Positions 36,224 through 44,246 are shown, counted from the stretch's first letter. The stretch is DNA of 64,000 nt from Oceanicaulis sp. HLUCCA04 (GCA_001314625.1 LJSH01000001.1:620001-684000), one strand, 5' to 3'. Notes: generated from the sequence alone by a model not told the origin. A program made the numbers and translations.

Positions 36224-36907
36224 ATGAGCCCGGTTCGAATCACAGCCACACTCGTGAGCCTGTCGATGCTGGCGGCCTGCGCTGTGCCCCAGCAATCAGT
36301 CCCGGCCCGCGACGTCCAGGCGCTCGAGACCGCCGAGCGCATATGCAATATCGGCAGCCTTACGCAGGAATATAACCGCCTGCGCAACGAGGCACGCACC
36401 GTGGTCACGCCGTCGCACTGGACATCCAACTGGCTGCTCGCCCCGTGGCCAGGAACCTATCTGGACAGCCACTCCAGCCAGTCTTCCAGCCGCTCGGAAG
36501 ACGTCAATGTGCGCCCGCCTTTCGGCCCGTCGACGCCCACCATTGATCTGGTGCGCACATTCGAAGTCGACCTTGATGCCTCCTACCGCGCGTCCACCTC
36601 GTCATGCCAGGCGCACGCTGCCTGCATGTACCAGAACCGCTATAATGAGGGGTATTGCCAACGCTCTGCCGCCGACTGGCAGATCGCACAGGACCGCTTC
36701 CAGAGCCTCTCCTACCGGCTGGCCGATGTGCGCGTGCAGATGGCGCAAATCTGCCCGGACTGTCCGCCAGACTTCATCGTTCCGGGACATCACAGATTTG
36801 GCCATGGCCACGGCTACCCGACCCGCCATTATCCGCCCTATCGGCGCAGTCATGACTGTGAGGACTATGTCGGCGGCGTGTTTTCCACCCGCTCTTGCCC
36901 GCGCTAG
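36224..36907 (+). CDS. Hypothetical lipoprotein
   Basis: The 227-residue product has a signal peptide with a good lipobox (SMLAAC). The mature part has cysteines in pairs (CQAHAAC, CPDC), an aromatic WTSNWLLAPWPGTYLD stretch and a His/Gly/Tyr-rich tail (HHRFGHGHGYPTRHYPPY). No family is recognised. The ATG at 36224 has AAGGA upstream; an ATG at 36215 is too close to that site. It follows the peptidoglycan-binding membrane protein, with 62 bases between them. Confidence 0.75.
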   Translation: MSPVRITATLVSLSMLAACAVPQQSVPARDVQALETAERICNIGSLTQEYNRLRNEARTVVTPSHWTSNWLLAPWPGTYLDSHSSQSSSRSEDVNVRPPFGPSTPTIDLVRTFEVDLDASYRASTSSCQAHAACMYQNRYNEGYCQRSAADWQIAQDRFQSLSYRLADVRVQMAQICPDCPPDFIVPGHHRFGHGHGYPTRHYPPYRRSHDCEDYVGGVFSTRSCPR

Positions 36908-37068
36908 GGGGACCGGCTCCATCCGGCACATTCGCTGGCGGACAGGCCAGACACCCCCAGCCGATGTGCCTGACCGTCCCCCGGGGAGCGGTCCACAGCT
37001 CCGCTTTGTCAGCGCACACCGATATATTGGCTTGATCGCCCTTCGCCATAGCGGCTAAACCGGCCAGT

Positions 37069-37159
37069 GGAGAGGTGGCCGAGTGGTCGAAGGCGCTCCC
37101 CTGCTAAGGGAGTATACCTCAAAAGGGTATCGTGGGTTCGAATCCCATCCTCTCCGCCA
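37069..37159 (+). tRNA. tRNA-Ser (anticodon GCU)
   Basis: A class II tRNA: acceptor GGAGAGG/CCTCTCC, anticodon loop CTGCTAA flanked by CTCCC/GGGAG (anticodon GCT), a long variable arm, the T loop TTCGAAT, discriminator G and an encoded CCA at 37157-37159. Its 3' end is part of the 15-bp repeat bounding the integrated element, and the tRNA remains intact. Confidence 0.97.
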
Positions 37160-37160
37160 C
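37146..37160 (+). repeat. attL: left copy of the 15-bp attachment repeat
   Basis: CATCCTCTCCGCCAC covers the last 14 bases of tRNA-Ser plus one base; the identical sequence occurs at 42663-42677. The flanking bases differ on both sides, which defines the repeat exactly. Confidence 0.85.
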
Positions 37161-37470
37161 CTGCCTTCTTATTTCTTGCGCTATTTCATGTGCTTATAGG
37201 GAGGTGAGAGGGCCCTGCCCCAACATCTGCCCCAACAACCAACGGCCTGTAAGCCCATGAATCGGCGCTTTGGGGGCATTGTGCGTCGATCAATCCCGCC
37301 CCGCCCCAGCGTCCAATATCGCCCGGCCTAACCGGGAAGACTCAAGAATGGTGCAAGCAGCCTGATATGTAGACGGGCGGGCGAAGGCCAAGCCGGGAAC
37401 CTCTAGGCGCTGACTTGACCTCTCCTCCATGCGCGACTACGAATCGACCGCAACTCAGCGGGAGGGGACA

Positions 37471-37950
37471 GTGCTTGCGCTTTTGCTCATAGGGCTAGTC
37501 GCGCTGATTGCGCTGATTCTGTTGTTTGGCCGCGCCGCCGTGCTCAACAGGCTCGGTCAGATATCCCTAGGCATCGTAGCGTTTGCGGCGGGCGTCGTGC
37601 TGCTAGTCATGGTCGATGACATCGGCCAATTCCTCTGGATAGTGGGGAGCATTATCGGTGGGTCGCTGATCCTACTTGCCGTGGTTGCGGCTACGTTGAA
37701 AGCGAAGATGCGACACGACATGAACGTGGCGCGAGAATCATCAAGAGCCAAACTAGAGGCGCTTGATCCGGCAGCGCGGCGAAGCGAGGAGATTAGGGAA
37801 CGAACCGTTTTGCGATTAGTAGATCGCGGCATGACATGCGCTGAGGCTGCTGATTATCTCGCGTTGATTGATGCAGGCGAGGTAGAGAAGGCGGACGCGT
37901 TTTTTAACGCCAGTCTTGATCGCCCCAGCCCAAACCCTCACCCTCGGTAG
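37471..37950 (+). CDS. Hypothetical membrane protein of the island
   Basis: The 159-residue product has two or three membrane segments (ALLLIGLVALIALILLFG, LGIVAFAAGVVLLVMV and LWIVGSIIGGSLILLAVVAA) and a cytoplasmic helical tail (ERTVLRLVDRGMTCAEAADYLALI). The GTG at 37471 has GGGAGGGGACA directly upstream and is preferred over an ATG at 37429, which has no site. It is the only island gene on the plus strand. No family recognised. Confidence 0.6.
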   Translation: MLALLLIGLVALIALILLFGRAAVLNRLGQISLGIVAFAAGVVLLVMVDDIGQFLWIVGSIIGGSLILLAVVAATLKAKMRHDMNVARESSRAKLEALDPAARRSEEIRERTVLRLVDRGMTCAEAADYLALIDAGEVEKADAFFNASLDRPSPNPHPR

Positions 37951-38012
37951 CGAATCCCTTCCCAACGTGCCCCCTGTCGCGGCCATGACGATGCGCATCG
38001 TGAGGCGGTTGG

Positions 38013-38253
38013 CCTTTTTATAGAGGGCAAAAACCCCGCCGCGCCGGCAGGCTCCCTTGCCGCGTGCCTCGAGCGTGCGCGCGTAACGTGCCGGAAAACT
38101 CATCGTGCTCTCGCGCTGGGGTGACGCACAAACGGTGCGGGTTGCCTGCCCCCGCTCGCTACGCACGCGAGACACTGCCGAAAACTCCGATTTCCCTCGC
38201 GTAGTGACCGGGGATAAATCGGCCAGCCCCTTTTTATAGAGGGCAGAAACCCC
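38013..38253. repeat. Pair of 25-bp direct repeats in the island
   Basis: Two copies (38013-38037 and 38229-38253) share CCTTTTTATAGAGGGCA and AAACCCC, differing at one base (A/G) between those parts. They lie 216 bases apart in the gene-free stretch 37951-38560. They could be regulatory or replication-related sites, or remnants of a small duplication. Confidence 0.6.
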
Positions 38254-38290
38254 TGCGCTGAAATTTTTTTCAGGCCGTTTATGAATGATA

Positions 38291-38562
38291 AGTGGGGACG
38301 CCGGTCTGTGGTTCTCGAGCGGTAGAGAATTGGACCGCCCCCGCCTCTACCGCCTTTCCGGAATTGAAAAGTGCGTCACGGTTGATGCTGGGCAGTCCGT
38401 TCCTCATTTTGTGGACGCAGGAAAATGTCCGCTCTGCCGGTCGGTGATGCCGTAAGCGGGGACTCATTGGACCGCCCCCGTCCAGAAAAATGTTACGGTT
38501 TATAAACGCTGGCAGGGGACGCCGGTAAGCACAGGACAACATCAAGAAATTGATCCGCCCCT
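38291..38562. repeat. Three related GGGGAC / ATTGGACCGCCCC modules
   Basis: GGGGACGCCGGT occurs at 38294-38305 and 38515-38526, and GGGGACTCATTGG begins at 38458. ATTGGACCGCCCCCG is exact at 38329-38343 and 38466-38480, with a variant (ATTGATCCGCCCCT) at 38549-38562. The modules alternate across about 270 bases upstream of, and reaching into the end of, the HIRAN gene. An imperfect inverted repeat (GTGGAC/GTCCGC) lies at 38411-38432. No gene is supported here. Confidence 0.6.
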
Positions 38563-38929
38563 AGGCAGAAGCGATCCAGACGGCAATCCGAACGCCCTCT
38601 AGACCAACCATGCTCTCGCCGATGAAATCGACATCTGCACCGCGATAGCGACCAGCCTTCATGGCCATATGAACAAGGTCCGTATCATTGCGGCCAATAT
38701 AGCCAATCTGACCACGACGGGAAAACACTGCGATGGCGTTCGGATCGTATGGATTTTTAGGCTCCGGCCTCAACTCAATTGGATCGCCCTCATCCAGCTG
38801 CGCAATAATCTCTTGCCGGGAGGTTCCGTCATCATTTTCAAAAGATTCCCCAACGACCGACAAGATGCAGCTGGTTTCTTTTCCATCATCCGGAGGGCGC
38901 TTGGAAGCACCAAACAGAAATTTGAACAT
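38561..38929 (-). CDS. HIRAN-domain protein
   Basis: The 122-residue product is almost wholly a HIRAN domain: SVVGESFENDDG, the SRQEIIAQLDEGDPIEL stretch, PKNPYDPNAIAVFS and GQIGYIGRNDTD. HIRAN domains bind 3' ends or damaged DNA; in bacteria they occur alone or fused to nucleases and helicases. GTGGGGG precedes the ATG at 38929. Standing alone on a mobile element, it may serve repair or replication of the element; that is inference. Confidence 0.85.
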   Translation of the reverse strand: MFKFLFGASKRPPDDGKETSCILSVVGESFENDDGTSRQEIIAQLDEGDPIELRPEPKNPYDPNAIAVFSRRGQIGYIGRNDTDLVHMAMKAGRYRGADVDFIGESMVGLEGVRIAVWIASA

Positions 38930-39198
38930 GTATCCCCCACCTCTTTTTCAGGACGATGCTCCGTTCAATTCTCCTATGCAACCGAAGAAAAAGGTATCGC
39001 GCCGCCCGGCCATTGAGAGCCCGCGACGCGATGATGCCAGACCTAATCGCCGCAATTTGTCAGTGATGTTTCTATTCTTAAAGCAACTCATACGGCGCGA
39101 ACGTCCCAGAGCGCCTAGCCTTTGGTATCGGCCGGAATTGCCAGCGGGCCTAGCGATTTGCCGGATTTCGGGAGCGCAAATTGCCCAGCGTCAACGCA

Positions 39199-39621
39199 TC
39201 ATTTTTTGGTGCGTTCTGCACCATTTTTTGGTGCGTTGGAGTGGACGCTGGGCATCCAGTTTTCATAGCGCCAAGACTCCGCCGGACGGGCAGCGGTTGG
39301 GTATTGCGACAGACTGACCAACCGTGAGCGTGCCCGGCGTGGTCCTGTCATTCCGCCCGGCCTTTCAATCCGCATCCAGCCTTTCGTGATTAGTTCCCGA
39401 ATAGCAGCGCCTCCCGTATTGGGGGAGCAATCCAGCAGAAGGGCCGCAGTCTGGTCATCCATTCGCCAGATATTCGGCCCGCCTGCCCTGTGCTCGCAAA
39501 GAACGTGGATCAGGAGGCGAAGGGCAGTCAGTGACAGGGCGCGGAAGGCTGGCAACGTGCGCCATGCTGAATAGACGCGCGCATGCGAGCCGCCGCGCCG
39601 GGCGTTGTGATTATTGGACAT
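39199..39621 (-). CDS. Winged-helix DNA-binding-like protein
   Basis: The 140-residue protein has a layout seen in small island and phage regulators or replication proteins: FRALSLTALRLLIHVLCEH (helix), DDQTAALLLDCSPNTGGAAIRELITKGW (helix-turn-helix, quoted only to place it: D-D-Q-T to K-G-W at about residues 55-82), then a wing with ARSRLVSLSQYP. ATG at 39621. The last codons fall in a tandem repeat, so the C-terminus may have been changed by duplication. Confidence 0.65.
   Translation of the reverse strand: MSNNHNARRGGSHARVYSAWRTLPAFRALSLTALRLLIHVLCEHRAGGPNIWRMDDQTAALLLDCSPNTGGAAIRELITKGWMRIERPGGMTGPRRARSRLVSLSQYPTAARPAESWRYENWMPSVHSNAPKNGAERTKK
39200..39237. repeat. Short tandem repeat (period 22)
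   Basis: CATTTTTTGGTGCGTT occurs at 39200-39215 and 39222-39237. It covers the last codons of the winged-helix-like gene in a different frame for each copy. Confidence 0.8.
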
Positions 39622-39668
39622 GATGATTCCGTTGGCAGGCGGGGCGGACCATCGGCCCGCCCAGCGCC

Positions 39669-39923
39669 CTACTCTATCAAGCCCAATTCGCGGGCTTTGG
39701 CTTCCGCAAGCCGAAGCGACTCCAGGAGTTGGGGAAGGTGCTTCACGGAAATGCTGAGCCCCTTCCGGCTGGGCCTCGTTTCGCCGGGGGCGTGCTCATA
39801 GAAAACCCGCTGGGCAATCAGATCCATTCCGTTGAATTGATCGAGCGTAACCCGGACGCTCTCACGCGCGTTCTTTCGCCATTCTGCTATCAGGATGGGC
39901 TCTGAGCGGTCTCCACTGGCCAT
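39669..39923 (-). CDS. PC4/p15-like (YdbC) single-strand DNA-binding protein
   Basis: The 84-residue product matches the transcriptional coactivator p15/PC4 fold found in alphaproteobacterial prophages: IAEWRKNARESVRVTLDQF, then SRKGLSISVKHLPQLLESL. These proteins bind single-stranded DNA. Its ATG directly follows the stop of the gene upstream (TGAATG), showing an operon with the two preceding regulators. Confidence 0.82.
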   Translation of the reverse strand: MASGDRSEPILIAEWRKNARESVRVTLDQFNGMDLIAQRVFYEHAPGETRPSRKGLSISVKHLPQLLESLRLAEAKARELGLIE

Positions 39924-40343
39924 TCAAGCCTCCCACGGTTTGCGGGCAGAAAGCGCAACAGCGGGCTCTGAGAGGCGATAGCGGCCTATTCTCGTTCCGT
40001 CCGGCACATTCTCCCAGATGGTTTCAATCGGCACGCCCAGCGCCCGCAACTGCGAGATGTATTCAGAGGTTCTCCGAGCCCATCCCAGCGGCGAGGCTTC
40101 GCCGGAGGTAAAACCCTGCTCCCCGACATCCAGCAAGAGGCGCATCGTCTGGGCTTGCCGCCCGGCTGGCACGGCGATAACCGGACCCTCTGGCGGTCTG
40201 ATATGCACGCGCATTGCGGGGGCTTTTTGCTTGCGCTGGGCGCTGGGGGGTGCGAAAGTTAAAGGTGCCTGCTCTTGTGAAAAGGCTTTGCCCCCAAGCG
40301 ACGTTGCCGCGCCGCTGGGGGTTTTTCTTTGCCGGTCCATCAT
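39924..40343 (-). CDS. Winged-helix-like island protein
   Basis: The 139-residue protein has a basic disordered N-terminus (MMDRQRKTPSG) and a C-terminal region that resembles a small winged helix: MRLLLDVGEQGFTSGEASPL, ISQLRALGVPIETIWE, IGRYRLSEPAV. Similar domains sit beside AlpA-type genes in prophages. The ATG at 40343 overlaps the upstream AlpA-like stop (ATGA). Confidence 0.65.
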   Translation of the reverse strand: MMDRQRKTPSGAATSLGGKAFSQEQAPLTFAPPSAQRKQKAPAMRVHIRPPEGPVIAVPAGRQAQTMRLLLDVGEQGFTSGEASPLGWARRTSEYISQLRALGVPIETIWENVPDGTRIGRYRLSEPAVALSARKPWEA

Positions 40344-40534
40344 TGCGCCCCCTGCTTCGCACCTGCATCCAACAGGGCATCCAGTGCGGCGGGACGGATC
40401 AAGCGGCGTCCGGCAATTTTGATGGAAGGCAAGTCGCCAGCGTCCATAAGCCGATACAGGGTCGAGCGGCTCAGGCCGGTATAATTCGCGGCCTGTGCAA
40501 TCGACAAGGCCGCTCTCTCGTTTTGGGTTGCCAT
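40340..40534 (-). CDS. AlpA/excisionase-type helix-turn-helix protein
   Basis: The 64-residue product is a MerR-like winged helix of the excisionase class: LSIAQAANYTGLSRSTLYRLM, then the wing DLPSIKIAGRRLI. Such proteins bend att DNA or activate integrase and excision. GGAG precedes the ATG at 40534, which is preferred over an upstream in-frame start. It leads the operon AlpA-wHTH-PC4. Confidence 0.85.
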   Translation of the reverse strand: MATQNERAALSIAQAANYTGLSRSTLYRLMDAGDLPSIKIAGRRLIRPAALDALLDAGAKQGAQ

Positions 40535-40632
40535 GATAGGGCTCCGTTTCTGTGACGCCGGAACACCCAGCGCCTTCAACGGACCCCATAATTCACATGG
40601 ATTTGAACCTGTCGCGGGACTTTAAATGCGGC

Positions 40633-41262
40633 CTAATTAATGTCCCGCAATTTCAATTTTTGCCGGTATAGGCGCTCTAGTGTTTTCGCGCGGTTTTCGA
40701 TACCAGCGCGCCGGGTTTTCTCCGCCGCTAAGCGGGCAGCCTTGGGTATAGAGTGTCCGCTGTAAACGCTCTGCCGAATCCACCCCATTTCTGTCCGGCA
40801 GCTTTCCCAAGGCAAGAGGTGCCGCCGTCTACCCTGCTTTCGTTTTGCAGGCTCAAGTGCCGCGATGAAAGGCACTATTTCGTGCAGCTCCATCGTAGCC
40901 AGACCCGCAGCCAGTCCGAAGCGCTCAAAGCGTGCTCGCTGATCCGGATCAGGCGAATTCTTGCCAGCCGTATAATTGTCGAAGGCATCGAAGGCTGCTT
41001 GGATTCTCGGTGTGATTTCCGGAGGAGCGCTCATCGCTCCCGACGGAATTTGCGCGGCCAGTCTCGCCCGTTCTTGTTCGTAGCTGCCGCTCACGATCAA
41101 CCTGTCGATCCGCTGCAATGTCTCAGCACACTCGGCCCTCACCTTCCGAGCAAAGCTCTCGGCACTGTCTTGCAGGCCGTAGGCTTCGGCTTCGATTTGT
41201 TGTTCATCTCGATGAGCAATCCAGTAGTCCCGCATACGCACAGTCTCCGTGTACCAAAGCAT
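40633..41262 (-). CDS. Hypothetical island protein
   Basis: The 209-residue product is highly charged and helical, with EEMHEIV-like and RRHLLPWESCRTEMGWIR segments and a basic C-terminus (RAKTLERLYRQKLKLRDI). No membrane segment or known motif is visible. The ATG at 41262 lies one base beyond the integrase stop; a TTG at 41292 would overlap it. It is probably cotranscribed with the integrase. Confidence 0.6.
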   Translation of the reverse strand: MLWYTETVRMRDYWIAHRDEQQIEAEAYGLQDSAESFARKVRAECAETLQRIDRLIVSGSYEQERARLAAQIPSGAMSAPPEITPRIQAAFDAFDNYTAGKNSPDPDQRARFERFGLAAGLATMELHEIVPFIAALEPAKRKQGRRRHLLPWESCRTEMGWIRQSVYSGHSIPKAARLAAEKTRRAGIENRAKTLERLYRQKLKLRDIN

Positions 41263-41263
41263 G

Positions 41264-42499
41264 TCACTTTGCTCGCTTGCCAAGAGGGACAATCGTGCCG
41301 CTGGGGAGCGCTCCGGCCTCCAGATAGCCCGCCCATGCCTGCATCAGCTTGCGGCGCTTTTGGAGCGCGTCACCGCGCCGGTAGGCCCGTTCGACCTCGT
41401 TACCGACCACGTGCGCCAAAGCCGCTTCTGCGACCTCACGCGGGAATGTGCTGACCTCGCCGGCCCAATCGCGAAAGCTGGAGCGAAAGCCGTGAACGCT
41501 GGCCTGATGCGACGCATAGCCCATGCGGCGGAGCACGGCCGAAATCGACATATCCGACAGCGGTTTCCTGATCCGGCCTTGAAAGATTACGGCGCTGGCC
41601 TCTCCGCCGCTGGCCGGTCGCACCGCCTTGAGCACTGCCACTGCCTCATCCGTCAGGGGGACGCGGTGCGGCTTGCCTGCCTTCATGCGCTCGCCGGGAA
41701 CGGTCCAGAGCTTGTTTTCAAGATCCATTTCCGCCCATGTCGCGCCGCGAACCTCGCCGGAGCGCGCCGCCGTGTGTATCAGGAATTCCAGCGCCCGCGC
41801 GCCCATGCCTTCGCGCGCCTTTAGGGCATGGCAAAACTCAGGAACATCGGCATAGGGCATGGCGGGATGATGCCCGCGTGCCAGCTTCGGAGGTTTCGGC
41901 AACAGGTGATCGAGATGCCCTTTCCAGCGCGCCGGGTTTTCACCCTCGCGCAAACCCTTTGCCGCCGCCGCATCCAGCACCCGCGCGATGCGGCCGCGAA
42001 GCCGCGACGCGGTTTCCGGCGTCTTGGTCCAGATCGGCTTGAGCACGCGCAACACGTCTTCCGTATCGACCTTATCGACCGGAATGGCCTTGAGCTTCGC
42101 AGCACCGTCTTTCAGCGTCGATTTCCATTGCGCCGCGTGTTTGGGGTTGCGCCACTGCGAACGCCACTCCTCGACCATCTGGAGGGCAAAGCGGCCGAAC
42201 TCCGGCACTTCCGCCGTGGCGCGCTTCACGTCCAGCGGATTGCGCCCCTCGGCTTTCAGGGCGCGCGCCTCGCCAGCCCGCTCCCGCGCGCGCATCAGCG
42301 GCACGTCGAAGGCAGACCCCAGACCCATTTCGCGCAACCGCCCATGCCAGCGGTAGAGGAAGACCCAGCGGCGAGCGCCCCCTTGCCCAACGGACAGGTA
42401 GAGCCCGCCGCCATCCGCATGACGGCCCGGCTTGGCGTCCGCTTTCAGAAGCGAGGCCACGGCCCGCGCATTCAATCGGTAGAGATTCCGGCTGGCCAT
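41264..42499 (-). CDS. P4-type tyrosine integrase
   Basis: The 411-residue site-specific recombinase has the N-terminal DUF4102-type domain (LNARAVASLLKADAKPGRHADGGGLYLSV, here given by its ends), a SAM-like core-binding domain, and the catalytic domain with R in HTAARSGEVRG, HxxR in HGFRSSFRDW and the nucleophile Y in ERAYRRGD. ATG at 42499 has GGAG upstream. It lies at the attR end of the element, 164 bases from the right 15-bp repeat, and would catalyse integration at tRNA-Ser. Confidence 0.93.
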   Translation of the reverse strand: MASRNLYRLNARAVASLLKADAKPGRHADGGGLYLSVGQGGARRWVFLYRWHGRLREMGLGSAFDVPLMRARERAGEARALKAEGRNPLDVKRATAEVPEFGRFALQMVEEWRSQWRNPKHAAQWKSTLKDGAAKLKAIPVDKVDTEDVLRVLKPIWTKTPETASRLRGRIARVLDAAAAKGLREGENPARWKGHLDHLLPKPPKLARGHHPAMPYADVPEFCHALKAREGMGARALEFLIHTAARSGEVRGATWAEMDLENKLWTVPGERMKAGKPHRVPLTDEAVAVLKAVRPASGGEASAVIFQGRIRKPLSDMSISAVLRRMGYASHQASVHGFRSSFRDWAGEVSTFPREVAEAALAHVVGNEVERAYRRGDALQKRRKLMQAWAGYLEAGALPSGTIVPLGKRAK

Positions 42500-42662
42500 T
42501 CGGCGCTCCTGCCCTAACGTCTGCCCTAACACCCGCCCCAACAGCGAACTGCGATTCTATGGGATATGGTGAAACACGTCGAGACAGCAAATGCTATAAA
42601 TCCCTTTCAGACAAAGGCTTGGCGGAACGGTGTAAGATACGCTGAAATACGAGTTAGGCGGA

Positions 42663-42677
42663 CATCCTCTCCGCCAC
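42663..42677 (+). repeat. attR: right copy of the 15-bp attachment repeat
   Basis: Identical to 37146-37160 (the tRNA-Ser 3' end). It marks the right boundary of the integrated element, 86 bases before the IS6 left end. Confidence 0.85.
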
Positions 42678-42762
42678 GCACCCCCACAAGGGGTCTCCCG
42701 GAAATCAGCGATCGCAATACAGGCGTTGTTACCGCGCCTTGGACGGCGCCATGCGTCACGCC

Positions 42763-43570
42763 GGTACTGTCAGATTAAAATCGCTTGAGCCGCCCTGCCC
42801 GGCTTCGTAGCGTTCCGGGATGAGCAACCCCTTCCGTTATTTCAAGACTTCACCCGAGATCATCCGCCTCGCTGTGATGATGTATGTCCGCTTTCCGCTG
42901 TCGCTCCGCAATGTCGAGGACCTGCTCCACGAACGCGGGATCGACGTGAGCCACGAAACGGTCCGCTTCTGGTGGAACCGGTTCGGGCCGAAGTTCGCTG
43001 CGCAGATCCGGAAGAAACGCGCCGATCGGATGCGCGCCTGGCCCCAGTGGCAATGGCATCTGGACGAGATGTTCGTGAAGATAAACGGCGTCACGCACTA
43101 CCTCTGGCGGGCGGTCGATCATGAAGGTGAGGTGCTTGAGGCCTACGTTACCAAGCGCCGGGATCGCCATGCAGCATTGAAGTTTCTACGCAAGGCGATG
43201 AAGCGATTTGGCCAACCGCAGGTCATCGTTACTGACCGTCTGCGCAGCTACAAGGCGGCAATGCGCGATATGGGTAATGAGGCACGCCAGGAGACGGGCC
43301 GGTGGCTCAATAACCGGGCGGAAAACAGTCATCTGCCGCTGCGAAGGCGGGAGCGAGCGATGCTCCGGTTCCGGCGGATGCGAAGTCTGCAGACCTTCGT
43401 CTCGGTCCATTCATCGGTCCACAACCACTTCAATCTCGAACGCCACCTCTGCAGCCGCGAAAACTTCAAACACAACCGCAACGCCGCCTTGGCCGAGTGG
43501 CGTCAACTTGCCGCCTGATCACCGATGGCCTTGCCAAACCGAGACCCGTTCGCGTTCGTCTGACAGCACC
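42763..43570 (+). mobile_element. IS6-family insertion sequence
   Basis: An 808-bp element bounded by inverted repeats GGTACTGTCAGA (42763-42774) and TCTGACAGCACC (43559-43570), one mismatch. The size and single transposase gene are typical for IS6. The 8 bases outside each end (GTCACGCC and GATTGGCT) do not match, so no target duplication is visible. Confidence 0.85.
42820..43518 (+). CDS. IS6-family transposase
   Basis: The 232-residue DDE transposase has a helix-turn-helix (SLRNVEDLLHERGIDVSHETV), D in QWHLDEMFVKI, D in VIVTDRLRSY and E in NNRAENSHLPLRRRER, all in the usual spacing. No frameshift or stop is present, so it could be active. ATG at 42820, about 45 bases inside the left inverted repeat. 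Confidence 0.95.
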   Translation: MSNPFRYFKTSPEIIRLAVMMYVRFPLSLRNVEDLLHERGIDVSHETVRFWWNRFGPKFAAQIRKKRADRMRAWPQWQWHLDEMFVKINGVTHYLWRAVDHEGEVLEAYVTKRRDRHAALKFLRKAMKRFGQPQVIVTDRLRSYKAAMRDMGNEARQETGRWLNNRAENSHLPLRRRERAMLRFRRMRSLQTFVSVHSSVHNHFNLERHLCSRENFKHNRNAALAEWRQLAA

Positions 43571-43817
43571 GATTGGCTTGTTTCAGGGAATGTTTGAGAA
43601 AAACATTCTGACCTTTAATCCCGGATGGGATTCCAATGCAAACGAGACTGATGATTTTACCGATGTGCGTGATATTCAACGTGCCCTGAAGAAACAGGGC
43701 ATTCAGCTCGAAACAGAGGCCGATGAAAGATCGTCAGGCCCGGCCAGCTTCATGGTAGCTGATCCAGACGGGAATCCGGTTCTGGTCGACCAGCATGTGA
43801 GCCGCCCGGCCAGCTAG
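43571..43817 (+). pseudogene. 3' fragment of a VOC (glyoxalase)-family gene cut by IS6
   Basis: From the IS6 right end, one frame runs to the stop at 43817 with a typical VOC C-terminal half: IGLFQGMFEKNILTFNPGWD, FTDVRDIQRALKKQGI, PASFMVADPDGNPVLVDQH. Nothing equivalent to the N-terminal half lies left of IS6. The gene was cut off by the insertion, and the missing half was lost or moved. It cannot give a full protein. Confidence 0.82.
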
Positions 43818-44003
43818 ATCCCTCGGGCTCACGTTATTCCGGCGACTGAAACGTCAGGCAGGCCATGTGACGCCCGGCGCCGACACACGGTTTCTGGCCG
43901 TTGCCGGCACTGGTTCGGGCACACGCGCGGCCAGCAGCGTCTTATTTGGAACGGTTTCAGGCTGAGTCCGTTGGTTGGAGACACGCTGCAAAAGGAGGAC
44001 ATT

Positions 44004-44210
44004 ATGAGCGTTGCTCGTGTCACCGAAATTTCCGCAACATCACCCGAAAGCTTTGACGACGCGGTCCATCAGGGGATTGGCAGGGCATCGAAGACCCTGC
44101 GCAATATCAAGAGCGCCTGGATCAAGGACCAGAACGTCATGGTCGAGGACGGCAAGGTCACCCAGTTCAAGGTCAATATGTCTGTGACCTTCGTCCTGGA
44201 AGATAGCTGA
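44004..44210 (+). CDS. Dodecin (flavin-binding storage protein)
   Basis: The 68-residue product matches dodecin over its whole length: SVARVTEISATSPESFDDAV, GIGRASKTLRNIKSAWIKDQ and FKVNMSVTFVLEDS. The tryptophan in SAWIKDQ stacks with flavin in the family; twelve subunits form a hollow sphere that stores FMN or riboflavin. AAAGGAGG precedes the ATG at 44004. Confidence 0.95.
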   Translation: MSVARVTEISATSPESFDDAVHQGIGRASKTLRNIKSAWIKDQNVMVEDGKVTQFKVNMSVTFVLEDS

Positions 44211-44246
44211 TCCGGGTTTGGCGGGTCGGCTGGCTTCCTTTGTCAC

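Larger units (their letters stand above)
37146..42677. mobile_element. Integrated element in tRNA-Ser(GCU)
   Basis: About 5.5 kb lies between identical 15-bp copies of the tRNA-Ser 3' end. Inside are a P4-type tyrosine integrase at the right end, an AlpA-like regulator and a set of small genes, mostly on the minus strand. No primase, capsid, conjugation or resistance gene is present, so it is either a very small island, a satellite-like element or a reduced remnant. About 310 bases after attL (37161-37470) hold no gene I can support. Confidence 0.85.

Noticed and set aside
38279-38545. 88-codon minus-strand frame in the island's repeat region
   Set aside because: It runs through the repeat modules, has no ribosome site and no protein-like pattern.
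38291-38562. Possible CRISPR array
   Set aside because: Repeats are few, uneven in spacing and not flanked by cas genes; spacers are not of constant size.
42566-42778. Short plus-strand frame across attR and the IS6 left end
   Set aside because: It crosses two element boundaries and has no recognisable product.
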